Shown here: positions 15,613 through 22,876 of the stretch, one piece after another | How the letters are laid out: each line of letters begins with the position of its first letter | Position numbering within the stretch: the first letter of the stretch is position 1 | Assembly (NCBI RefSeq): GCF_004025965.2 | Contig: NZ_SAYU02000035.1 | Coordinates: 1 to 42,349, forward strand | Reading direction: 5' to 3' | DNA from: Phycicoccus flavus | Lineage (GTDB): Bacteria; Actinomycetota; Actinomycetes; Actinomycetales; Dermatophilaceae | Length of the DNA stretch: 42,349 nucleotides | Notes under the pieces: model-generated | The model's database searches: none | Told to the model about the DNA's origin: nothing | Seen by the model: the letters and a program-made list of their open reading frames with translations, nothing else | Position numbers and translations under genes: made by a program

Positions 15613-16431
15613 TCAGAGCCAGCCGACCCAGCGCCGCACGGCCCGACCCATGACGAGTGCGAGGTCGTCCCCGGCGAGCCATGGCAGCTCCTCGGCGAAA
15701 GCCGTGACGCACTCACGCCAGCTACAGGGCATCCGGGTGATGTCGCTCCCCCAGAAGACGCGCTCCGGGCCGAAGGCGTCGAGCGTGCGACGCAGCACCT
15801 CGTGGGTGCTCTCGAAGGGGTAAAGATCGGTCGCCATGCTCGGGACGCCGCTCGCCTTGACGGCCACGTTCGGCCGCTGGGCGAGCTTGAGCAGGGTGTC
15901 GAGGTGCGCGGCAGCCTCGGGCAAGCCCAGGAACGGCAGAACACCCAGGTGGTCGACGACCAGTCGGGTCGCCGGGAACCGAGTGGCGATGTCGCCGACG
16001 AGTGGGATCTGGGCCGGGTGGACCATGAGGGCGACGGGCAGCTCGAGCTCGTCGGCTCTCTCCCACACCCAGTCCAGGTCCCCGGTGGCAAGCCGCTCGG
16101 CGAGGTCGGGCATGGCCAGTACGAAGCGCAGCCCGAGCATCCCAGGGCGTTCCATGAGCCGGTCGACCTCCCGGGGCGCCGGCTCGCCCTCGAGCGGGAA
16201 CCAGCCCAAGGAGGCGATACGGTCCGGCTGCTGGGCGGCGACCTCGGCGGCATAGTCGTTGGCTCTCGGGTCCCAGATGGCGGGGCAGTTCAGGGCACGG
16301 TCGACCCCGGCGGTATCCATCTCGGCCAGCGCCTCCTCGACGAGGAAGGGGGTCTGGCGATGATGCTGCGGCGCGCCCCCGCCCTGCCAGAGGTGGATCT
16401 GTGCGTCGACGATCTCGACATCGTGCTCCAT
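15613..16431 (-). CDS. Amidohydrolase-2-type TIM-barrel hydrolase or decarboxylase
   Basis: The 272-residue protein begins MEHDVEIVDAQIHLWQGG. This is the first strand of Amidohydro_2 enzymes (ACMSD, 2-pyrone-4,6-dicarboxylate lactonase and fuconolactonase relatives). The usual metal HxH is QxH here. Later landmarks are PVALMVHPAQ, TRLVVDHLGVLPF and ERVFWGSDITRMP; the Asp of WGSD is the usual catalytic acid. ATG 16431 is preceded by GGAAAGGG, shared with the likely end of the alpha/beta hydrolase gene. Its place between a C-C-type hydrolase and a ring monooxygenase suggests a catabolic hydrolysis or decarboxylation step. Confidence 0.8.
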   Translation of the reverse strand: MEHDVEIVDAQIHLWQGGGAPQHHRQTPFLVEEALAEMDTAGVDRALNCPAIWDPRANDYAAEVAAQQPDRIASLGWFPLEGEPAPREVDRLMERPGMLGLRFVLAMPDLAERLATGDLDWVWERADELELPVALMVHPAQIPLVGDIATRFPATRLVVDHLGVLPFLGLPEAAAHLDTLLKLAQRPNVAVKASGVPSMATDLYPFESTHEVLRRTLDAFGPERVFWGSDITRMPCSWRECVTAFAEELPWLAGDDLALVMGRAVRRWVGWL

Positions 16432-16448
16432 CTCGATCGGCCCTTTCC

Positions 16449-17614
16449 TCAGTCCGCGCCGCGCGCACCAGCCGCGCGCGCATCCAGTCGGCCACGAGGT
16501 CGTCCCGGTCCTCGCGGTGGTTGTAGACGCAGTGGTCGCCGTCGGAGAAGACGACCAACTCGCGCTCCGCGGTCGGCGCGGCATGCAGTACCGCCTGCAC
16601 CAGCTCGTCCGACACCAAGGGGTCCCGCCCGCCGTGCACGACGAGCAATGGGTAGCCCTCGCCCGGGCCGGGTGCGGTGGGGTCGACGCTGCTCCAGTCT
16701 CGGCTGGCCTCCTCGTCGGTGGCGGCGTCGCAGAACGCTTTCATCTTCGCGAAGAACGTCCCGATCTCCGGCGGCACCTGGCCCGGGGCGGGGACTCCGC
16801 CGTTGTCACAGACCGCCCGCACCCTCGCGTCGGCGGCCGCCAGCGCCATTGCGAAGGACCCACCCATGCTGTTGCCGACAATTCCGACCGGCACCCCCGG
16901 CGTGCGGCCCTCGATGGCAGCCAGGACGCTGCGGTAGGCCGCCTGCCAGCTCGGGGTGAGGTACACCCCGTATCGCATCCGGCTCTCCCCTTGACCCGGA
17001 CCGTCGACAAGGTAGGCGTCGATCCCCCGCGCCGCCAGCGCCAGTCCCATGACGTCGAAGTCCATCGCATACCCCTCGACGCCACCGACGACGAGCGCCG
17101 CCCCGACCGGTTCGCGCTCGGGGACGTGCCAGGAGACCAGCCGTCCCTCGGGCGAGTCCACCTCGAGGCGGAACCGGTCGCCGGTGATCTCGGCCGCCTG
17201 CGAGTACAGGTCCGCCGCACGGATGTGGATCTCCCGACGCTCGTCGGTGTCCACGAGCATCATCATCTGGCTCATCCGCACCAGGGCCGACGCTCTCCGC
17301 AGCAACGCCGCATGGGTCGGAGGGGACGGCTCGGGCCAGTGCGCACCGAGGCTGTCGAGGCACACACGCGCCGTTGCCGCTGCCGCCTGCTGCCAGGGCG
17401 TCCCGCCGAGCACCTGCGCGCGCAGCTCCACGGCGTCCGCGGAGCCGACGCCGTAGCCCAAGAGTCGCTCGACGGAGAACTGACGCAGCGCCGCCCGGTC
17501 GGAGGCCCCGAGTCCGCTCAACGACTCCTCGGCCGCGGGCCGGCGCCCGAGGAACTCCCGGGTGGTGGCCCGGACTCCGGTCGTCTTCATCGGGGCATGT
17601 TCGGACCTGGCCAT
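16449..17614 (-). CDS. Alpha/beta hydrolase, C-C-bond/FrsA-like type; 3' frameshift suspected
   Basis: The protein has an N-terminal helical part (to about 150) and an alpha/beta-hydrolase core. The nucleophile elbow is GNSMGG, the acid loop HGGRDPLV and the His segment DGDHCVYNH. The overall pattern resembles 2,6-dihydroxypseudooxynicotine hydrolase and related C-C hydrolases. ATG 17614 follows AAAGGAAGAG. The printed frame does not stop here: it runs on to 15722, through the amidohydrolase gene. One extra base in the GC-rich stretch 16452-16475 would bring the TGA at 16449-16451 into frame, giving 388 residues and a normal overlap with the next ribosome binding site. I therefore place the end there. 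A real frameshift and a sequencing error are both possible. Confidence 0.72.
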
Positions 17615-17658
17615 CTCTTCCTTTCACCACGGTGGTCGGCGTCGGCGTCCCGCCTTTT

Positions 17659-17675
17659 CGGCTACAGCGTAGCCG
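17659..17675. promoter_or_regulatory. Candidate TetR operator
   Basis: CGGCTAC-AGC-GTAGCCG is a perfect 7-bp inverted repeat with a 3-nt centre. It lies between the divergent alpha/beta hydrolase and TetR genes, 45 bases before the hydrolase start. The position fits local TetR control of both directions. Confidence 0.5.
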
Positions 17676-17783
17676 TTACTGAGGCGGGCAGCGACCATCC
17701 GCCATCTCCACGGCCTCCGCGGCATCGACACGGCTGGGACACGCGATGATGGACGCGCGCATCCATAGACCGGAGGTCCTCAC

Positions 17784-18470
17784 GTGTCGGCGCAGGAACC
17801 CGTTCGCCCCGTTCGTCGAGGGGTGGGGCGACCAAAGCTGCCCTTCGAACACATGGTCGCCATAGCGCTGCAGATCATCGACGAGAACGGTGCGGACGCC
17901 CTCACATTGCGGGCTCTTGCGCAGCGGCTCGGGTCGAGCACCGCCACGATCTACCGTCACGTGCAGAACCGGGCCGACCTGATGGAGCACGTCGTCGAGC
18001 GTGTGCTCGGGGAGGTGCAGGTCGAGGAGATCGCGCTCGAGGACGCGGACTGGACCGTGGCGTTCCGCGCCATCGGACGTGGCCTCTTCGACGCCATCGG
18101 CCACCATCCCCACGTGGCGCCGGTGCTCGCCGAGACGGTACCGACCGGGCCGAACGCCATGGCGCTACGAGAGCGCGGCGTCGCCGTCCTGCTCGCCCAC
18201 GGATTCGAGCCCGAGCCGGCCAGGGTCCTTACGGCGTCGTTCGCGCGGTTGGTCATTGGTTTCGCGATGCAGCTGCGCTCCGGGCCCGACGCCGAGCGTG
18301 CGGAGGCCGAGGCTCGAGAGCGGCTCCGGACCGCCGACCCGGACCGGTACCCGGCGCTGCGCGAGACCGCCGCCGCCGGCACGTCCTCACTCGGACAGGA
18401 GCTCGACCTCGCCCTCGACCTGTTCCTCGCCGGCATGGCGCGCGCCGCGGCCGTCGATCACACCCCCTGA
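17784..18470 (+). CDS. TetR-family transcriptional regulator
   Basis: The 228-residue regulator has an N-terminal HTH (about 20-65: MVAIALQIIDENGADALTLRAL then STATIYRHVQNRADLMEHVV) and a TetR_C-type ligand-binding helical domain. GTG 17784 has GGAGGT six bases upstream. It is divergent from the alpha/beta hydrolase, amidohydrolase and monooxygenase genes, with a perfect inverted repeat in the shared promoter region, so it probably represses that catabolic unit until its substrate binds. The ligand is unknown. Confidence 0.9.
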   Translation: MSAQEPVRPVRRGVGRPKLPFEHMVAIALQIIDENGADALTLRALAQRLGSSTATIYRHVQNRADLMEHVVERVLGEVQVEEIALEDADWTVAFRAIGRGLFDAIGHHPHVAPVLAETVPTGPNAMALRERGVAVLLAHGFEPEPARVLTASFARLVIGFAMQLRSGPDAERAEAEARERLRTADPDRYPALRETAAAGTSSLGQELDLALDLFLAGMARAAAVDHTP

Positions 18471-18841
18471 CGCTGAACGGGGCGACCCGTATCCCCCTGC
18501 GTCCTCGTGGCCGCTGCGGAGCCACCGTGAAGGCCGCACCCGCTGGGCCAGTCACACCCGCCGGGGCCGGGGCGCCGTATGCGGTGCTCGATTCCGAGCT
18601 CCCCGTCGTCGTACGGGCGGATGGCCGGCGTACTTGCAGTTGTGCCACATCTGCAAGTCAACTCTCGTCAGATGACCGGCGTTACGACACCAAGGATCAG
18701 CACGGGCGGTGTAGGAGGTTGGACAGACGGACCGTGGCTCTTGATCCGGCAGTTATCTGATGACTAACGTGATGCCAGCCGGGCGGATGCACGCCTCCGG
18801 CAACGCTGAACCAGAAACGCACGGGAATGATGGGAGCAGAG
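18471..18841. other. Intergenic region with an inverted repeat at 18632-18658
   Basis: No gene is supported here. ACTTGCAG (18632-18639) and CTGCAAGT (18651-18658) form a perfect 8-bp inverted repeat with an 11-nt spacer. This is the spacing of a dimeric operator or a weak hairpin, between the TetR gene and the VOC gene. The promoter of the VOC gene must lie in this stretch. Confidence 0.45.
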
Positions 18842-19357
18842 ATGTCCTTCATAGCGGCTCGAGTCCACCACGTCGGACTCATCGTCACCGATCTGGAGAG
18901 GTCGATGGCCTTCGACAACGATCTGTTCGACAAAGAACCGGACATCCTCACCACCGTCGACAACTCGGCAGGACTGTCGCGGCAGTTCGGCGTCGGTGAG
19001 GAGCCCGGCGACGCAGTGGCCAAGATCGCCTTCTACCACGTCGACAACACCTCGGTCGAGCTGATCCAGGTGACCAAGCCAGGCGATGATCTCGTCCAGC
19101 CACCCGTCCACCAGGCCGGGGCCAAGCACCTGTGCTTCCAGACCGACGACATCCAAGCCGCGTACGACGATCTGGTGTCGCGCGGGATCGAGTTCCAGTC
19201 GACACCCACCTGGTTCACACAGGACCAACCTGACCTCGATGGAGTCAAGTTCGCCTACTTCTTCGACCCTGACGGCAACTTTCTCGAGATCATGGAAGAT
19301 CCCGGCAAGGCGGGTTACATCGGGTCCGAGCAGAAGGCGGGCCTCCCCCGCGGCTGA
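18842..19357 (+). CDS. VOC-superfamily (glyoxalase-like) protein
   Basis: The 171-residue protein is a two-module vicinal-oxygen-chelate fold. Candidate metal ligands are H10 (HHVGL), E73 (VELIQV), H96 (AKHLCF) and E149 (FLEIMED), the usual H-E-H-E set, so it is probably a metalloenzyme. Family roles include epimerases, glyoxalases, extradiol dioxygenases and isomerases. ATG 18842 is chosen for the GGGAGCAGAG before it; an in-frame ATG at 18827 is less well placed. It follows the TetR/hydroxylase cluster and may act in that pathway, but no direct link is visible. Confidence 0.8.
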   Translation: MSFIAARVHHVGLIVTDLERSMAFDNDLFDKEPDILTTVDNSAGLSRQFGVGEEPGDAVAKIAFYHVDNTSVELIQVTKPGDDLVQPPVHQAGAKHLCFQTDDIQAAYDDLVSRGIEFQSTPTWFTQDQPDLDGVKFAYFFDPDGNFLEIMEDPGKAGYIGSEQKAGLPRG

Positions 19358-19403
19358 ATGAAAGCCACAGATGTCGTCGGACTGGGGAGACGTGGACGAT
19401 GTT

Positions 19404-19418
19404 TGCGAAAGGTTCGCA
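19404..19418. promoter_or_regulatory. Inverted repeat upstream of the response regulator gene
   Basis: TGCGAA-AGG-TTCGCA is a perfect 6-bp inverted repeat with a 3-nt centre, about 110 bases before the response regulator start. It could be an operator for that unit. No other copy was noticed near the kinase or katG. Confidence 0.35.
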
Positions 19419-19528
19419 GTTTAACGACCACCTCACCCTCGGCGCTTGCCCCCGCGTCAAATTGGAGGCGACGACGCGTTCTAGGGTCGTGGCCGGCGAC
19501 GCCGACTCCTGGATGAGAAGGGGACGAC

Positions 19529-20293
19529 GTGCGACTTCTGCTCGTTGAGGACGACGCAGCAACGGCAGCCGCTGTCGCGCGGGGCCTGCAGATGCGGGGC
19601 TATCACGTCGATGTCTCGAGCGGCGGGTCGGATGCTCTACTGCGCGATCACGACGACTACGACGCCGCAATCATCGACCTCAGCCTCGGGGACGCGGTAG
19701 ACGGAGTCGACGTCTGCCGCACGTTACGTGAGCGGGGCTTCTGGGGTGCTGTCTTGATTGTCACGGCGCGAGCCGGCGTCCACGACCGCGTGCTCGGTCT
19801 CGACGCGGGAGCAGATGACTACATCGCCAAGCCCTTCACCCTCATCGAGCTCGCCGCCCGCGTCCGCGCGCACACTCGGCGCCCACCTGACAGCCGGCCC
19901 GTCGTTCTCGGCGTGGGCGACCTGACGCTCGATCCGGCGTCGATGCGGTGCTGGCGCGGTGGCGTGGAGATCGAGTTGACCCGACGGGAGTTCGCCGTGC
20001 TGCAGGTCCTGATGCGACACCCCGGGCAGGTTCTGACCCGAGGCGTCATCCTGACCCGAGCCTGGGAGGATCCAGACGCTGTCGACTCCAACGTCGTCGA
20101 CCAGACGGTTCGCTACCTCCGTCGCAAGATCGACCTGCCCTTCGGCCTGGACGAAATCCAGACGGTACGGGGCGTCGGATATCGACTGCACGCCAGTGGC
20201 AGTCGCAGATCTCGAAGCCGCGGGGACGTCACCCCTGTCGAGGGCAGGTCAGGCCGCCTATCGGGGCGAACGACGGCTCTGACATCGTCGTGA
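19529..20293 (+). CDS. OmpR/PhoB-family response regulator
   Basis: The 254-residue protein has a receiver domain (1-120) with acidic pocket E7/D8, phospho-acceptor D50 (AAIID), T79 and K101 (IAKPF). A winged-helix DNA-binding domain follows (about 128-225: LTRREFAVLQVLMRHPGQVLTR, ending QTVRGVGYRL). GTG 19529 fits the MRLLLVEDD start. The C-terminal tail of about 30 residues is Ser/Arg-rich and probably disordered. The likely partner kinase is the convergent gene at 21245-22750, with an aquaporin gene in between. Confidence 0.92.
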   Translation: MRLLLVEDDAATAAAVARGLQMRGYHVDVSSGGSDALLRDHDDYDAAIIDLSLGDAVDGVDVCRTLRERGFWGAVLIVTARAGVHDRVLGLDAGADDYIAKPFTLIELAARVRAHTRRPPDSRPVVLGVGDLTLDPASMRCWRGGVEIELTRREFAVLQVLMRHPGQVLTRGVILTRAWEDPDAVDSNVVDQTVRYLRRKIDLPFGLDEIQTVRGVGYRLHASGSRRSRSRGDVTPVEGRSGRLSGRTTALTSS

Positions 20294-20367
20294 CATAAAG
20301 GGTCGATAGAACGGCGCCGACGCGCCGACCGGCTCGTCGTCCACGGCTATCCCTGGAGGCAGTCGCC

Positions 20368-21168
20368 ATGACGTCGAACCCACCTGACAGCACCGACACG
20401 CAGGACGGCGACTCCAACGACACCGGACAAACGCCGAGTCGGATGGCGGGGTTGTACGGAAGCTCACCCGGGCTCAACATGGCGGCCGCCTCCGGCGCCG
20501 AGCTCATCGGGACCTTCCTTCTCGTCCTGGCCATCGCCTCCACGGCCGTCGCAGGCACCTTGCGAGACCCGGCGGTCGGCGGTGCGTACAACTCGCTGTC
20601 CATGCCGCTCGTCAACGGTTTGAGCCTGGCCGCGCTCGCAGTCGCGTTCGGTCACGTCAGCGGCGCCCATTTCAACCCAGCGGTGACCGTCGCGCTGGCG
20701 GTGACCAAGCGGTTTCCTTGGGGGAGCGTGGCGCCGTACATCGGCGCACAGATGGTCGGCGGAGTCCTGGCGGCCCTCCTCACGTGGGCGATGTTCGGCT
20801 CCGCCGCTCGGTCGGATGCGGGTCTGGGGGCGACTGCGCCGGCGGACGGAGTGTCGTCGCTGACGGTGCTCCTGGTCGAGACGGTCGTGACGTTCCTGCT
20901 CATGATGGTCGTCATCGCGGCGACCACCGACGAACGGGCTCCGGGAGCGGCGGCACCCCTCGCGGTCGGCTTCGCGCTGGCGGCGGCTGTCTTCATTGCC
21001 GCCCCCCTCACCGGGGCCGGAGTCAACCCCGCGCGAGCGCTCGGCCCGATGCTTGCCGCCGGCACGATGACGGCCTGGTGGGCCTACCTCGTCGGTCCGA
21101 TCGTCGGCGCCGTCCTCGCAGCTGTCGCGTACGACCGATTCGTGGGCAAGGCCACGGCGCCCGACTGA
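20368..21168 (+). CDS. Aquaporin / MIP-family channel
   Basis: The 266-residue protein has a hydrophilic N-terminal tail of about 35 residues and six membrane helices. Both half-helix motifs are intact: SGAHFNPAVT and GAGVNPARALGP. It moves water or small neutral solutes, possibly including hydrogen peroxide. The start is the ATG at 20368. It is co-directional with the response regulator (74-bp gap) and may share its transcript. Long Ala-rich loops make the glycerol/water subtype unclear. Confidence 0.9.
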   Translation: MTSNPPDSTDTQDGDSNDTGQTPSRMAGLYGSSPGLNMAAASGAELIGTFLLVLAIASTAVAGTLRDPAVGGAYNSLSMPLVNGLSLAALAVAFGHVSGAHFNPAVTVALAVTKRFPWGSVAPYIGAQMVGGVLAALLTWAMFGSAARSDAGLGATAPADGVSSLTVLLVETVVTFLLMMVVIAATTDERAPGAAAPLAVGFALAAAVFIAAPLTGAGVNPARALGPMLAAGTMTAWWAYLVGPIVGAVLAAVAYDRFVGKATAPD

Positions 21169-21191
21169 TCGCAGTCGGTTCCTCCATGACT

Positions 21192-21243
21192 CCTGCGGCT
21201 CCCGGACTGACACGCGTGGGGCGTTGTTCCCGGGAGCCGCAGG
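21192..21243. terminator. Bidirectional terminator, aquaporin / histidine kinase
   Basis: CCTGCGGCTCCCGG (21192-21205) and CCGGGAGCCGCAGG (21230-21243) form a perfect 14-bp stem with a 24-nt loop between two converging genes. The kinase stop lies one base beyond it. Confidence 0.75.
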
Positions 21244-21244
21244 C

Positions 21245-22750
21245 TCACCCCCCACCCAGACCTGGCATGCCCTCTCGGTCCCGAGCATCTGCACGACTTC
21301 GATCGGCCGCGTGCAACGGAGACACGGACTTCGGACCGCGCACCGGGAGGACGACGCGAACGAGTGCGCCGCCGTTGTCTCGATTGGAGGCTGTGATCTC
21401 ACCGTCGTGAGCCTCGACGATCGCCTTCGCGATGGCCAGACCGAGGCCATGACTCTGCCGACGCGATGTGGCCTTCCCGCCCTGCTCGCCCCGGACGAAG
21501 CGTGTGAAGACGACGTCGCGATCAAACTCCGAGCCCCCGGTGAACCCGGGGCCATCGTCGGCCACCGTGAGAGCAAGGCGCTCGGCGTCGACCGCTGTCG
21601 CCGCCAGTTCGATGCTTCCTCCCTGGCCCAGAGCGCGGAGCGAGTTGTCCACGAGGTTGCCGAGCACCTGCATCAGGCGCAGCCGATCACCCACGAACGG
21701 TGACAAGGCATCGAGATCTCCCTGGACGACGATGAGCCGTGTTCCCTGCCTCTCGGCCGCCCGCTCGTGAGCAGACCTGCTCTCTCTCAGCAGATCGGCC
21801 GGCTCCAGCACCACCAGCTCTAAGAGCGACGACCCGGAGGCTCCGACGGCCAACAGAAGATGTCGCTCGACGAGATCGACCAGGCGTTCGACGGAGCACC
21901 GCGCGGTGTGTAGGTCCTTCGAGGCCTGCGGGTCGGCTGTCTCAACGAGTTCCAGCTCCAGCCTCAACGCCGTCAGCGGGGTCCGCATGTCGTGAGCGAG
22001 TTCGGCGTACTCGGCATGCCGATCTGCGAGCGCGGCATACAGCCGCCGGACCAGATCGTCCAAGGTCCTGCCAAGCTGCTCGACCTCGTCGCCCGTGTCG
22101 GGAAACGGCAAGCCTTCGCCCGCACCGGTCACCGTGACCGAGTCGGCGCGCCGACGCAGTTCCTCGACCGGTCGTAACGCGACTCCGGCGAGGATCCATC
22201 CGACCGCGCCGGCCACGAGCGCGGACGGGACTGTGGCACCGGCCAGGAAGAGGACAACTGTCCTGATGACGTGACGATTGCCCGTCAGCGAACCACCAAC
22301 GGCGACAACGAACCGCTCGTCGTCGGGCCCCACGACGGAGACGGCGAGGACCTTGGTGGGCTCTCCGGCCACGGACATGACCGCCGACGTCTGGACCGTA
22401 CGGCCCGACAACGCACGGATCGACGCGGCGGGGAGCAAGCGTGCGCCGGCACGTGGCTGGGAGAGAATCCGCTCCCCTTCCGCGGTGTAGATCTCGGTGA
22501 CGATCGAGGTGCGCGGAACCACGCCAGCGGTCGAGCCCACTCGCTCGACACCACGCGGACCGCTGACTCGAACCACCGTCTCGACACTGGACAGACGTTC
22601 GCCGAGGACGGCTGCGACGTCCGCATCGATCCTCCGGTCCAAGGTCGCGATGGCGAGCCCGCCGCACAGGGGTACCAAGACGACGTTGACAGCAGCCGCG
22701 GTGAGCGCGAGCCGCCCGCGGACGGTTCGCCACATTCGGAGACGAGCCAC
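21245..22750 (-). CDS. Sensor histidine kinase
   Basis: The 501-residue membrane kinase has a first membrane helix (about 12-35), an extracytoplasmic sensor (about 36-160), a second helix (about 163-190), a HAMP linker, a dimerisation domain with phospho-acceptor H253 in [13 protein letters not shown], and an ATPase domain. ATPase motifs are NLVDNS (365-370), DDGPG (398-402) and [15 protein letters not shown] 22750 fits the [10 protein letters not shown] start. It is divergent from katG (126-bp gap) and convergent with the aquaporin, so kinase and regulator genes are split rather than adjacent. Pairing with the regulator at 19529 is inferred from proximity. Confidence 0.92.
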   Translation of the reverse strand: MARLRMWRTVRGRLALTAAAVNVVLVPLCGGLAIATLDRRIDADVAAVLGERLSSVETVVRVSGPRGVERVGSTAGVVPRTSIVTEIYTAEGERILSQPRAGARLLPAASIRALSGRTVQTSAVMSVAGEPTKVLAVSVVGPDDERFVVAVGGSLTGNRHVIRTVVLFLAGATVPSALVAGAVGWILAGVALRPVEELRRRADSVTVTGAGEGLPFPDTGDEVEQLGRTLDDLVRRLYAALADRHAEYAELAHDMRTPLTALRLELELVETADPQASKDLHTARCSVERLVDLVERHLLLAVGASGSSLLELVVLEPADLLRESRSAHERAAERQGTRLIVVQGDLDALSPFVGDRLRLMQVLGNLVDNSLRALGQGGSIELAATAVDAERLALTVADDGPGFTGGSEFDRDVVFTRFVRGEQGGKATSRRQSHGLGLAIAKAIVEAHDGEITASNRDNGGALVRVVLPVRGPKSVSPLHAADRSRADARDREGMPGLGGG

Positions 22751-22876
22751 GGCAAGACGCTAGCGCCAGTGACACATCGGCACGAATCTGTGACCGCTCG
22801 TCGTGCTCGGCCCGGGGTGCCGGTACGGTGTCAACGGACGCCCCACGCGCCAACTCTGCTGGAAAGGTTTCATGGC

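Noticed and set aside
15722-16448. True fusion of the alpha/beta hydrolase with a 240-residue tail
   Set aside because: The tail is the wrong frame of the amidohydrolase gene and is Arg/Pro-rich. A single-base frameshift explains it better.
22271-22876. N-terminal extension of KatG of about 200 residues
   Set aside because: It overlaps the divergent histidine kinase gene, has no KatG-like sequence, and ATG 22877 has a proper ribosome binding site.
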